A DNA stretch of 64,000 bases from the NCBI RefSeq assembly GCF_013373865.1, contig NC_050472.1:11973413-12037412 (forward strand), in the 5' to 3' direction. Below the pieces are notes generated by a model. It searched no databases, had not been told where the DNA came from, and saw only the letters and a program-made list of their open reading frames with translations. The DNA is from Monomorium pharaonis (Eukaryota > Arthropoda > Insecta > Hymenoptera > Formicidae). The position numbers were made by a program, and so were the translations under genes. Positions 1 to 12,045 of the stretch are shown here, piece by piece; the stretch's first letter is position 1, and each line of letters begins with the position of its first letter.

Positions 1-3000
1 GATCGCTGACTCCGTAAGGATTCTCAGCCTTCACGCGAAATTTGTATTCGGAACCTTCAATTAATTCTGTTAATGTCACTGTGGTACGTCTGCTCGTAGT
101 TGCTTTAAGCCAGACTTCCCAACCAATCTAAAATAATCGTTGCCATATTTCTGAGAATTTATACAAATAGCAAATAGTTTCAATTACATACTCTGTAGTA
201 TTCAACAATATAAGTTCCGATTTTACATCCTCCATCATCTTCTGGTTCTTTCCACGATAACGTTACCGATCTACCTAGCGTCATTGCAACAGCTATTTTG
301 CCAGGAGCAGCTGGTCTATCTGGTTGATAAAATTATATTAACTCAAATAACTCAAAAAATAATAAAATGTCAAACTTACAATATAATTAAAAGTCGAAAG
401 ACAACTTTCTACATTGATACGATATTATTACCTGTCACAGTAACTAGGAAAGATGCAGTATTTTCGCCCAATTTATTTGCTGCTTTAATAGTATATTCTC
501 CTCGATCACTTCGTTTCGCATCTGGTATTTTTAGAACCGATTCACCGTCCATTTCTTCAAATACATGTCTAACATCTTTAGATATTAGTTCTCCATCGTG
601 AAACCAAGTGACAGTAGGCGTTGGTTTACCTGCTAAGGATACTTTTAATCTAATGGTCTCGTCTTGTTCGAAAAGTAAACCATCCTCATATTGACGCGGC
701 AGTCGTATTCGTGGAGGTGCTAAATACATAAGTAATTCAATAGTTTATTAATATACTGAGTAACAAAATTAGCGCAACAAGAATTTATATCGAAATTTCA
801 CTCAAATTTAAATAACTTCGCGAAAACTTCCCACACAGAACATAATATGTATTACATATCTAATGGATATCCTCGACGGATATTAGGGATATCCATGAAT
901 ATATAAGAAACATCCATGAGACGTGCTATAAATATCTAGATGTCCGCAATATGAGATCTAGTAAACATCTATAGGATATATAAATCATCAATATCCAATC
1001 GACATCCATAGCAGAATCTAGTGGATATTTGTGTAGATATCCACTGCATATTGATTTATATATTTAATGGATATTTACTAGATTGCATACTGTGGACATT
1101 TGGATATTTATAGCATATCTAATGAATATTTCCTATATATTTGTATAAGTATTCAGTGAATATCTCATAGATATTTATGTAGATATCCAGCACCTTAGAT
1201 ATTCTCCGAATATTTTCAAAATGTTCCCATTATTCTAAAAATATATTACATAGATATTTGTATTTTTCCCAGAATATTCATAGAATGTCATAAAAATTAT
1301 CAAAAGTGGATAAAGGCCCGTCGAGCATGCTCTAAGAGGACCTGTAGTTACCACAGAAACACCCTCGTCGCTGGGGGAGTCTAATTTTAGACTTGCTTTC
1401 TTGCACTGCGGGTGATCCTTATATAGCGTGGTTGTTGCATCTTATTTCCGAGTTGCACGGCCGCTCTATCGGCGACGCCGCGCACTATTCGGCTGGCAAG
1501 TGCACTGCGGCCGACGCAGCACATTTTTTATCGTATGTACATATAATGTTTATCCAAATATTTAGGGAGCGTTTGATGATTCTATGAACATCCTTCTCCC
1601 ATTGCAGAATATACGGCAGTTTTGCCGCATACAAATGAAATATCTCAAGAATATTTAAGATTAGCTGGAGGATATGTGGATAGTACGTGAATATCTAATG
1701 GATATCTTTAGTAGCTGTTTGGTGAACGTGAATATGTGGATAGTACGTGAATATCTAATGGATATCTTTGGTAGTTGTTTGGTGGACGTGGATATGTAGA
1801 CAACGCGTGAATATCTAATAAATATCCTTGGTAGCTGTTTGGTGGATGTGGATATGTGGACAACGCATGGATATCTAATGAATAGCTGTTTGGTGGACAT
1901 GGATATGTAAATAATGTGTGTATATCCATTAGATATCCCCGCTAGTTATTCAGAAGATATAGATCGACGTTTAAAACATCTATTAGATGTCTACTAATTA
2001 TCCATAGTAGATATGGACATCATATAGATATGTAGATATTTATTAGATATTTAGATATTTGTTAGATCATTAGATATTTGTTCTGTGTGGGTTATCGTAT
2101 TGGAAAGTTTTTTTTCGTTTTAAAGCTTAAAGTCTCTACTTTAAAAAGTATTTGTCAGATTTTGATCCTCTTTTTTTCCCTTTTCGGGATCTTTTCAAAA
2201 ATAAGAACGTGTTTGGTATTTAAAAATTTTCATACTTTGACGCGCTCCACGGAGTGCAACGAATTTTTCTCGTAAACTTTAGAAAAATTATCATATATAA
2301 ACTTTTTCCTAAAAATTGCGAAAAAATAAAGTTGACGAATTGAAAAAAAAATTAAAAGCAATGGCGCTAAGTATGGTCATTCATTTTTGGAACATTAGTC
2401 TGGTAAGATTAGCTGAAAAAAAAGCCAAAATTTAAACTAATTGTAAGTTGTACTTTCTCTTCACCAAAATGTTCGAAAGATAATTAAAAATAAAATGTGT
2501 GTGTTTGAGACTCGCAACTAGTTTTGGAAAGTTATTTAAAAAAGGCATAAAGGTGCGAAAAACAGATTTTTTCATGTGCAACAAAACGTAAACATTTTAC
2601 AAAAAAAAGATTCAAATAAAAAATGCTGGTTTGGAAAAGACTACAAAATGAGCTGCAACAAATTAAAATCAGTTCAGTTGCAAAAAAATTAAAACCGTCG
2701 AAACAGGCGTTTTTTCACTTATTTATTATTCATAAAGATATGGCTTTAAAAATGTGGTACGATATGCCTCTTGTGATGTTAAAAAAATGTGTAAAATTTT
2801 AGCCTGAAATCTTTATTGTTTTTGCAAGAAGCTATTTATTTATTATAAACTCGACTTTCTACGCGTAGCAAGGTCTACCCACACTCTTCTCTCCCCCTGT
2901 TTACAAAGCGAAACGACGTCCACGCAATAAATTAATAAATTTTCTTATTTCAAAGCATGCAAAATTGCATGCTTTATTTTAATAATACGACACATAAATA

Positions 3001-6000
3001 CGACACATCATAATCATTCAGTATAGGAGTACATGGGTTTGCGACTTTCTACGCGTAACGAAATCCACCCACTCCTCTTCTGCTTACAGAGCTACATTGT
3101 GGTCAAATAGCGACTTTAAAATGTTTAGGTTAGGTTAGGTTAGGAAAAAATACGGAGAGGAGTGCAGAGGAAGGGGCTCCGCCACAATTTCAAATCTGAA
3201 GTCGAAAACTTTTGTGATAAAGTACAAGCGTGGACATCGTTTTGCTCTGTAAGCGGGGGAGGGATGAGTAGATCTCGCTACGCGTGCAAAGTCGCAAACC
3301 TATGTAATGTACTCTTATACTGAATAATTATGTGTCGTATTCATGGAACTTTTTTTGTTAATAACTTTTTAACAAGTCACGAGCGATGGCTAAAATTTTT
3401 TGAAGGTCACTCAGGAGGATGACCTTGATAACATATGTCAAGGTCAAGGTCATCGGAGCTGCCTCCCCTAAGCTGAATAATTATCAAGATATGTTTTTTT
3501 CTTGCTAACAAATGGAATAACTCTTTTAATTTTTATCATAGAGAAATAAAAACTAGCCAAATACTGGCCAGAAATAAAAACGACCCAAAAACTAATCAAT
3601 ATTTTTTATTTTTATACAAATTTTAAGAAAAGAATATTTACTCTATCTGAATTTACAACCAAAATAACTTTTTTTTTATTAAAATGCATTTTAGCTCTAA
3701 TTGTTAACATTAAAAGCTGAAATTTATAAGTCTAGAAGAGTTGAATTTACTGTCTTTAAATTTTCAAATAAATATCTTTAAAAGTTTCGTTTATACAATG
3801 TTATAAAGTTGCAACATACAAGCAACGGCGATGGAGTGGAGGAAGTGACGCTTGATGCGGCCCACTGCCCACGCACGTGTGTAATATTAAATTTGCGCCT
3901 TCAAATTGCTGAAACTTACAATATCTCAGCAATAAATTAATGTATAGCGATGATTTTTTAAAATCTGGGGTAGCTTGTCGAGCTCTTTATAAATAACACA
4001 ACCATTTTTTTCTAAAACCGCATATATAGCTTCCAATTTTTAATTTTTTGATTTTTAATATTTTATTTGTGCTATATATTATTAATAAATGATGTTTTAA
4101 TGTAAAATACATTATGCGATCAACAAATAAATGTCGCATTAAGCACGTCTTTATTATTTAAACTTTAAAATAATGCACTTTTTAAGTTTTTTTATTACTT
4201 CTAATACTTCTGATATGGAAAATTGAAACAAAGACTTCCGTGAATGTCGTTTGCTCAATAATAAATATTGAACGAAAATTAGTTGCAATAAAACTCTCAA
4301 ACCAACCTAATGGAAGAGTTCACACATATGTATTGACATTACTTTATATATAATATGTAATAATAATTAATGTTTTATTTAAATGTTAAAAAAAATTTTT
4401 TTAATATACATATAAAGAATTAAAATTCTTTGACATTAATCGAAATAATATGTCTTGAAGAGTTTTCAATTTATTTACGTCCTCACTGAGAGAAATGTCC
4501 AATGGTTTTAATTGGAAATAACCGTTTTAGTCCTTTCGCAATCATTTTGTAATTGGCAAATTCAACAGATACAAAACGATCAATATTTTTATCCGCTAAA
4601 ATGCAATTTCCGATAAAATTTAAATAGAAAATGCAGTGCCATAGGCACCCGTTAAAATTTTGTAGAATATACTTAGTAGGACAACTTAGTAGGACATTAC
4701 ATTTGAACGGATAAAAAGAAAGTATTTTGTCCGATAAAATAATATCCGATAAGGTATATCAGATCTGGCCCAAATTAAATGCACTTGATCAGATTATTTG
4801 TTAAAAAAGTAAGAAACGAATATTTTATTTTGGATATTCCTGTGTGGAAATTTGACCAAATTCCTGTGTGGTCTATAAACTAGTTTAGTTCTAGCATTTG
4901 GCCAGTTTTTCCAACTATTTTTCTTAGCCAAGTGCTAGAAAGAATTTTGCTCGCGTGTATTTGGTAGGTACCGTAGATACATTTTGTACTGGTCATACTG
5001 ACCGCAGCAGTCGCGAATAGTTTGCAAGATTGCTGCTAGGCGAGGGTGTAGCACTTCTTCTCGTGAAAAGATTTACACTTAAAAGTCTATAAAAGAAGAC
5101 CACTCACGACTTATTTAGCTGCCCTAGCAGCAAAGTGTAGCACATATTATTTTTATTACTCGAAGAGATCTCCGTAACTTTTAAAGAGCTTCCGAGAATT
5201 GATAAAAACAATTAATATAAAAATAAAATTTTAAGCCTCGATCCTTGGTCTTATGCAATGGCTAGGAAGTAGCGAGAAATTTAGTCATATGCAAGGCGAA
5301 ATTTCCACACGGGTTTCCGATAAATTGTGAACGGATATTTTATCCATTTAATGTAATCGGAAATATACTTTTGTTTACTTTTCCAATGAACAATCCGATT
5401 CTTTTTATCGGAAAAAGCCTAGAAATTTTTCTTAGTGTATATCTCTTTTAAAAATCTTTATAAAATATATATAAATTTTAATATATTCTAAGAATTTTCT
5501 ATTCAGTAATTAAAAAAATGTACAAAATCTAAAAAATGTGAGTACATATGAAAGAGTCTACATTTCTTTTATAAAAGTCTTTATATGTATAAATTTTCAT
5601 ATAAATTCAAAGATTTCTTTTTCTAAAAAACTAAAAAAAAATAATTTTCAAAAATTTAATGTATTTTTTCATAAACTTTTATTTAAAATATAAAAAATTC
5701 TCAGAAATATTCTTACTTGGAATTTTTACTAACCTTCCAGAATTAATTTAGCTCTTGTAGCAACATGACCTGCTCGATTCGTGGCGGTACATTTTATTTC
5801 ACCCTCATCATTAAGAATAGTCTGATGAATCAGAAGAGTACTCTTACCATTATCGGTAACAATTTTGGTGCGTCTACTACTAAAGATCTCAAAACCGTCT
5901 TTAAACCACGAGATTTTTGGCAATGGTGTACCAGAAAATTGTACAATAAACTCGGCCTATATTGAAAAAATTACAAATGTATAAAGTTTTATGTGATTTT

Positions 6001-7799
6001 GCGTGTAATATATACGTACTTGTTCGTTCTCGAGCGCAATCTTATCTTTAAGCTCTAGATCGAAGTGTGGAGCGCAAGCAACGGTGGCCCTTTGTAAGGT
6101 AACTGTGAGTGGTTCGGAAATCTCGCTTGGCTGTGAAAGTCCGAGTGCATTTTGTGCTCTGACTCGAAATTGATAACGCCATCCTGGTTCGAGACCACTC
6201 AATGTTAGTTCTGGAAAAGCGCAAAGACCGGAGGTGCTTCGTACCCAATGAGAAGAGCCCAGCCTTCGGTGCTCAACCAAGTATCCGACGATCGCCGAGC
6301 CACCGTTACTTGATGATCTCTCCCATCGTATTGCCACAATATCTGGCTGCGTTTCATTCATCCCCGATATTAAAATAGGTTTTCCTGGTGGAGCCGGAAG
6401 ACCTTATAACAAATTTCATTAGCTTTTATGTATAAAAAATATAAGGATGTAAGAAATATACACATAAGAAGAATCGAAATATTTTATTGCGAGATTAAAA
6501 ACCGTTGTGAAATGTTACTGCAACATTGTAGTAAAATGTTTGCCTTTAGAAATATCACGGTATATATTATTGCAGTAATATTATTATACGTCTCGATATT
6601 TTAAATAATATTCTAGGTGTTATTATATTTACAAATTTGATACGTAATTTTGACGAATATTGTGTATATGTCATTAAATTAATTATCACAATGAAAGTTT
6701 TACAATAAAACAATGAAAAATTTAATTTTATTTGTCAAATTTCATTTACTTTTATTTTTGAACTCAAATTTGGGGACTCACCTATTTAAGGAATTATTTA
6801 ATTAAAATATAAATAAAAAATCTCATAATGTTGCGCCATTTATTTTATACTGTGTATATTTTTTAATTTCAAAAAGTAAAATTTTACTGTGTCCATTTGA
6901 TAGCGATAGTACATATTCCTTAGAAATGAAATCTAGCGGACATTAGTTTTTACAATATTTTTAAAACATTAATTGCTATAGCATTGCAAACAAAAACTTC
7001 AGAACTGCAATATGTGCAACGTTTGCAGTAATGTGGCAATAATATGTGCTGTACATGTATTGAAATTTATCAAAAACTCATAATTAATCTACATTGTGAT
7101 GAACATGCATTTTTTATTCCTTCCATATTCATTTGTATTTCTTTTCATTTAGAAATAGAGAAAAACAAGTGACACAATAGAAATCAAGAAACATATTTGT
7201 TAGAACTATACTCATATATGTATATAGAACAGATGATTTTCAACATCAGTACGTAAGTACCGATCCCAAAATAAAATACGTGGCGTTTGATATAGTACTG
7301 CACCGGCGCATCACCCGCAGATTGAATATTTGAGATGATTCCGTATAATGCTTATTAATTGTATTTTATTTTAAAAATAGCCATAACGCTATAGTTACAT
7401 ATACATAATTAACGGACAAAAGTAAATTAAAAAACAATTTAAAGCATTTTTAAACTAGAATAAGAAATTTAATTTTATATGCTATCTCTCACTATTAAAA
7501 TTATCTTTGATAAATATTAAAATATTTAATAAGAATTAAAAATAATTTTTATAATTAAAAAAATTTTTAAGTCTACGTAATTAACAGAATTAGCCGTGTG
7601 AAGAAGAATAGATATCAATTTACATTATAGTTTTAATTCTTAACTTTTAAGAGTGTTTTAAATTAAAAAATTATTAAGTATTATAAAATTAATTGATGAA
7701 ACAATGAATTAATTTACCTGGAACATCCCAACGCGTTTTTTTCAAGCTGGTGCCAACGGAGATATTCCTAGAATAATCTTTTGTAGTGGCGTTGCCCAT
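1..7799 (-). CDS. Titin/twitchin-like Ig-Fn3 protein, 5' part (runs off left edge)
   Basis: Six minus-strand exons join in phase with GT/AG ends: 7799-7718, 6402-6020, 5956-5734, 719-432, 319-192 and 127-1 (continuing outside). The product reads at least 410 residues. It has a 27-residue leader starting MGNATTKD, an Fn3 domain (about 28-135), an Ig I-set domain (about 145-228, with the F-x-G...W-F-K-D-G core), a second I-set domain (about 232-325, with W-F-H-D-G and the D-x-G-x-Y signature as DRGEYTI) and an Fn3 domain (about 326-411, ending YKFRVKAENPYG). Proteins of this kind (twitchin/projectin, myosin-binding proteins, MLCK-type kinases) bind myosin or scaffold sarcomeres. The order Fn3-Ig-Ig-Fn3 resembles the part of twitchin that precedes the kinase, but the member cannot be named from this fragment. 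The start is the first ATG in an exon with a good donor; a GA microsatellite lies just upstream. The 5-kb intron 720-5733 is filled with repeats. Confidence 0.85.
830..2091. mobile_element. CCC...GGG inverted-repeat element with 2-bp flanks (TT)
   Basis: Perfect 13-bp terminal inverted repeats: CCCACACAGAACA at 830-842 and its complement at 2079-2091. A TT dinucleotide flanks both sides (828-829, 2092-2093). The interior is a degenerate lattice of ATATC/GATAT-containing repeats (ATCTAATGGATAT-like motifs) with a GC-rich island at about 1315-1530. No transposase is visible, so it is non-autonomous. It lies in the long intron of the Ig/Fn3 gene. Confidence 0.75.
1677..1920. repeat. 60-bp tandem repeat, four units
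   Basis: Three full 60-bp units start at about 1677, 1737 and 1797. A fourth at about 1857 has an internal deletion. Each contains GTGAATATCTAATGGATATC followed by GTAGCTGTTTGGTG. The array is part of the 830-2091 element. The open frames on the minus strand here only read through the repeat (TYPCPPNSY-like periodicity). Confidence 0.8.
2870..3345. repeat. Inverted-repeat segment with GGTTTGCGACTTTC core
   Basis: The stretch around 3000-3075 (CGACACATCATAATCATTCA ... GGGTTTGCGACTTTCTACGC) is repeated in reverse complement at about 3245-3345. A partial direct copy lies at 2855-2935. The arms surround a short AT-rich loop. The GGTTTGCGACTTTC stretch matches the core of the three foldback elements at 13.5, 30.1 and 33.7 kb, so this is probably a relative or a source of that core. 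Confidence 0.65.
3125..3144 (+). repeat. Interstitial telomeric repeat (TTAGG)4
   Basis: Four exact TTAGG units, the canonical insect telomere motif, lie in the loop of the inverted-repeat segment. It supports an insect source. It is too short to say whether it comes from a telomere repair event. Confidence 0.8.
3346..4493. other. AT-rich intronic DNA, no gene
   Basis: No coding region was recognised. The one notable item is a pair of overlapping TCAAGGTCA motifs (3438-3446 and 3444-3452) beside the inverted partner GACCTTGAT at 3421-3429. The setting looks like part of an old dispersed repeat. Confidence 0.5.
4494..5436. mobile_element. Inverted-repeat element, CACTGAGAGAAAT / ATTTTTCTTAGTG ends
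   Basis: The left end CACTGAGAGAAATGTCC faces a right end ending TTCTTAGTG. Internal motifs TCCGATAAAAT recur and are inverted on the right side (ATTTTATCGGA-like). No clear target duplication and no transposase. The element is split by the younger 4839-5313 insertion. Confidence 0.5.
4839..5313. mobile_element. CC(C/T)GTGTGG-ended inverted-repeat element, TT flanks
   Basis: The left end CCTGTGTGGAAATTT pairs with the right end AAATTTCCACACGGG. TT lies on both sides (4837-4838, 5314-5315). It is 475 bp and non-autonomous, and is nested in the 4494-5436 element. It belongs to the CCC...GGG, 2-bp-duplication group seen throughout the window. Confidence 0.7.
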
Positions 7800-7997
7800 T
7801 ATTGTGTTTCTTCTTCCTCCTCTTTTTCGTCGAGGTTGGCTCGACGATTACTCTGTTTTTGGCCAGTTTTTCGACTGTTACCACATTCCAAAATGTCAAA
7901 AATGTCACATATTACAATACTATCTGAAGAATGATGAAAGACCAAAATGATACTGATGATCTTTGATGATGTCTCACTTAAGTGAAAGAGGAGTAAG

Positions 7998-8114
<117 letters not shown>

Positions 8115-8994
8115 CAGAAAGAGGAAAAGAAAGGATTGCCAAGAAGAGGGAGAGAAATACAGCAAATAGGCTTGATATAGCACGAGGCTCGATGGAGCAC
8201 TGGTGAACTTTCCCGTGATTGACGACTGTAGCGACGCCACGTCTTCAGCCTTTCTCGATGTCTATCTTTGTCTCACTGGTGTTTCTACTCTATGCATATT
8301 TCTATCGATATGTTTTCAAAATAATTAAAAAAAATGTGGAGGAAAAGGTGGTAATATGGTTTGCAGATAATATGACCACTCATATTATCCCTGTTATTAG
8401 TTGACGAATTCTAGTAATTATTTACGGTATCATTTGTTCAAAACCTGCCGTTATATAGTGACGCTAATATGACAAAACAGTCAATATTTGTTATAGAACA
8501 TTTTAAAAATTTTGAAATTTTTTTAAGCTACATTAATTTTAACATTTAATTACACGTACTTCCTAATTATTTTTAAATTTAAACTTCTATCTTGTTACAT
8601 AACTCTTTATTCGGCTGTAGAAGAGAAGGTGTAACCCATTTACATTTTATACAATAATTTTGTTGATAATCAATATTTCAAATTGAAACTTAACGATTAT
8701 ATTCACCGAAGTATTGTCATTAGATTTTAGATTCAAAGTTAGGAAATATTTACTATACGTATTATCTATAAAAATGTAGCAACATTGCATAATGGGTCGA
8801 AGAGAAACAGGGACGGTATGTGGCCATCTTAAAAATAAATGTAAAAAATTGGTTTTGTTTAAAAAAGTCACAATATTTTGTTACAAAATTATATATTTGT
8901 ATAAAAAAGTTATTAGGTTAGAAAAAACTGTAGCATAATTGTGAATAGAGATAAAGGTAGACAGACTTACTTAATAAAGATAGACTTTTATATG

Positions 8995-9690
8995 TAACAT
9001 ACGTTCCTTCTATCGCGATAATAATTTATATGTCAAGGATTATTGGTTAACAGTAGAGCAACAATCGAATTATCAAAGATTTTTTTTTAGAGATGATCGG
9101 AAGTGACCATATTACCAGCACGCTTAAGTAGCTATATTAACAAAATCCTAGGTCATTGTTAAACTTTGTATACCTCAAAGTGTGTACAGCCGATTAAAAA
9201 GTTAAATAATAAAAAAATATTTAATTTTACATACATTTGTATAATAATACATTTAAGTTTAAAAAGAATAAGAAAATATGTGTAATTAAATGTTAAAATG
9301 TACCTTAAAAAGTTTTGAAATGCTCGAAACTAAAAATGTTTTATAATAAACATTGGTTATTGTGTTTTGTCAAATTAATGTCACTTCATAACAGCAGGCT
9401 ACTGAAGAAATAATTTCATAAATAATTACTAGAATACATCAGTTAATAATGGAAATAATACAAGTGGCCATAATATTACTTTTTCTTCTACATATTTCAA
9501 GTTATACAAAATTAAACGTTAATATTATAGAAGTTTGCTAATATGGTTATCTAAGCGCGCTGGTAATATGGTCACTTTCGAGATTTTCATCTTGAAAAAA
9601 TTTCTTGATAAATTGATTGTTGCTATACTGTTAACCTATATATAATTCATGTATGCCTGCGACAAAAAAAAGAGCTTACGGTTAAATGTA
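8995..9690. repeat. Foldback repeat with about 160-bp arms
   Basis: The left arm (about 8995-9155, containing GTTAACAGTA and GTGACCATATTACCAGC) is inverted at about 9525-9690 (GCTGGTAATATGGTCAC, ATACTGTTAAC). The middle is AT-rich, with scattered (A)TAATATGGYC motifs. No coding capacity and no defined flanking duplication. Confidence 0.6.
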
Positions 9691-9818
9691 TGTATTATGC
9701 AATATTTTATTTTTTTCTATAATTGTGCAACAATATATTTCGAATACGTTCCACTTAACGCTTTTAACGCTCGCGAGCATTATTTATCCTTGTTTAATAT
9801 TTGATAAACAACAAAAAT

Positions 9819-10093
9819 CCCAGCAAACACAAAGTTACATGTAACGTGCTTGTTAGTTGTAATTTCCCACTCAATAATATAATTGTAATATAACACACGT
9901 GTTATTACAATTTAGCCCTGATGATGCAAACTGCAATGTTTGCGAAATGTCGGCGCAACGCTGTACCAAGACGCGGCATGTGTCCGGAAGTCCTTTCTAT
10001 TGGAAGCATATCCAAGGGATGTACAAATGTCCATCGATTTGACATGTAGATATTTCAAACGATGTCCTGAGGATGTCCAAAGAATTTGCTGGG
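9819..10093. mobile_element. CCCAGCAAA...TTTGCTGGG element, AT flanks
   Basis: The left end CCCAGCAAACACAAAG faces the right end AATTTGCTGGG, with AT on both sides (9817-9818, 10094-10095). The left half contains the ACACGTGTTAT hairpin also seen in the 44459-44615 element, so the two are relatives. 275 bp, no coding capacity. Confidence 0.7.
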
Positions 10094-10384
10094 ATATCGT
10101 AATATATCTTGTTGAAAAAATTTGTCAGAATTTTTTAGATTTTTTTCAGAATTTCTGATAAATGTTCAATTTTTTATAAGAATTGGAACATTTTTCAGAA
10201 GAATTTAAAAAATAAAAAATTCTCATTAATTTAGAAAATTTTTGAATATTTCTAAGTATTTTTAAGAGTTTCTGAGAATTGAGACTTGAACAAAAAATAT
10301 AAAATCCTAATTATTTCTACGGTAATTTTGTAAAAGGAGAAGACTATACAGATTTCAGTCAAGCCACAGTCGTACTTGTTAAAG

Positions 10385-10918
10385 CATGTTTAATCTCTGT
10401 ACCCGAAAAAACGGTCACCTATTCAAGTGTCAACCATCGCCGATGTTGCTTGACTTCGAAATCGTACGCATACTAACGCTTCGTGATGATCCATAAACAC
10501 TTCTTGTTTACCCTGTTGAAAAGATGAGATGGAAATCCAGATGGTTATCCACATGTATGTGGATACTCGTGGATTTTAAATGGTTTTATATGGATTCCAT
10601 ATGGTTATTTATATGGAATCCATACAAAACCATCTAAAATCCATGTGATTCCTAATTCCATGGGAATCCACATACATGTAGATAACCATCTGGATTTCCA
10701 TCTCATTTTTTTCAACGGGGTATGCATACATATTTGTTATAGATCATTACAATAGATGTTGTCAGAAGGATGAAACATATATAGTTAATTTATTACTTTT
10801 TATAAATAAATATAAAGTTTTACAGTTTTTTTACTTATTTTTACATATGCGCGCAAAATAGCATGTGGAATAACTTATTAAAAAATTTGTTTTTACTCTG
10901 CTCGCATAAAATAAAAAA
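10385..10918 (-). repeat. 5S-rRNA-derived repeat, copy 1 (interrupted)
   Basis: On the minus strand, about 10500-10410 reads AAGTCAAGCAACATCGGCGATGG, then CACTTGAATAGGTGACCG. This aligns with the internal promoter of 5S rRNA (known form AA-x-TTAAGCA-x-CRTCGG ... GGTTAGTACTT-x-GATGGG-x-GACCG). The sequence around it (10721-10918 and 10385-10410) matches a second copy at 43143-43452, so this is a dispersed repeat and not a working gene: the 5' third of 5S is missing. A 210-bp element splits it. Confidence 0.7.
10511..10720. mobile_element. 210-bp hairpin MITE, TA flanks
   Basis: It begins CCCTGTTGAAAAGATGAGAT and ends with the near-perfect complement (TTTTTTCAACGGGG). TA lies on both sides (10509-10510, 10721-10722). 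The whole element folds into one hairpin through the ATCCAGATGGTTATC / GATAACCATCTGGAT arms. It interrupts the 5S-derived repeat. A Tc1/mariner-type MITE or another CCC...GGG element would both fit. Confidence 0.75.
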
Positions 10919-12045
10919 ATTTTTAATGTCATTTTTTATAATTTTTTAGTATTGTTAATATGCCATATTGTTTCGATAAGTGTACTTTCTTTATGTTCTG
11001 ATGTTTCAATCTACGCTTTTTAGAGATTTAATTTACGCTTTTGTCACTCTTTTATTACATTATAATTCACTTTCTCTTTACATTTGATTCATGCTCCATG
11101 CATAGTAGAGCTAAAAGATATGATGAAATATTATTTAAATATAATAGGATATTGTAAAATATTAATAGAATATCTTATAATATCTTATAATATTTTAAGA
11201 TATCCTCTTAGGATATCGAAATATATTAATACGATATCATATGATACCTTAAAATATTTTACGATATCCTAAAATGTTCTTGTAAGATATCCCGGGTACT
11301 ACTCATTGGGATATCTGTGGGATCGCCTTCGTCTGTCTGGGACAATTTAGGATATCCTCAGGCTAAAGTGTGCTGTATGGGTAAGCTATTATTGGAAAAT
11401 TGAATACTTAATTTTTTAAATCCTATATTTGATTATATTCACAATAATCTGTTTAATTACAATAATTAATAATTTTGTCAAAGAAGTGCGCTTGGGTAAC
11501 GCGGTGCAGACGTTCTATATATATATTTGTACAGTGCAATATTTGTTCAGCACCGTGCCATTTAGCAGTACTCGTTAAGGGGATACTAAACTGCTCTGTT
11601 TTATCATTAATTTTCGGACACCGAAATCTTTTTATTGATTGCATGGAATTGAAAATCCTTCTTCAAAATTAAAATACAGATAATAACGCGGTGCGCTGCG
11701 ATCAATTTCACACGAAAAACGAAAGAAAGTTAGAAAAATATAGTTTTGTTATTGACTTCTGTAGTCGACTTGTGAAAACATTGGCTGCGTATAAAAATTT
11801 TAGACTTTGTACGTATAAAATAAGCATGGGGCGCACTTGGCATTTCAGCAAAGAACAATACTGTGCTTTTAGAATGAGCCTAGGAACCTTAGAAAAAAAG
11901 TTTTCGGTGTTTAAAAGGATCCTATCTGTTTTATCGTCAGAATTGTACTATTTGTTCCAATGTACAACTTTTTATTGCATTTACAGAATTAAAAATTCTC
12001 CACAATTAATTCTGGAAAAGGATTTCTAAATCTATAAAAGAAAAG
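10919..12045. other. AT-rich intergenic DNA, no gene recognised
   Basis: Repeated GGATATC/AATATCTTATAATA motifs at 11130-11350 suggest a decayed inverted-repeat element. An open frame at 11691-12029 (112 codons) shows no domain, splice context or homologue I recognise and lies against the foldback arm, so it is not called a gene. Confidence 0.45.

Noticed and set aside
11691..12029. A small gene of 112 codons
   Set aside because: No recognisable domain; it ends against the foldback arm and its composition is like the surrounding non-coding DNA.
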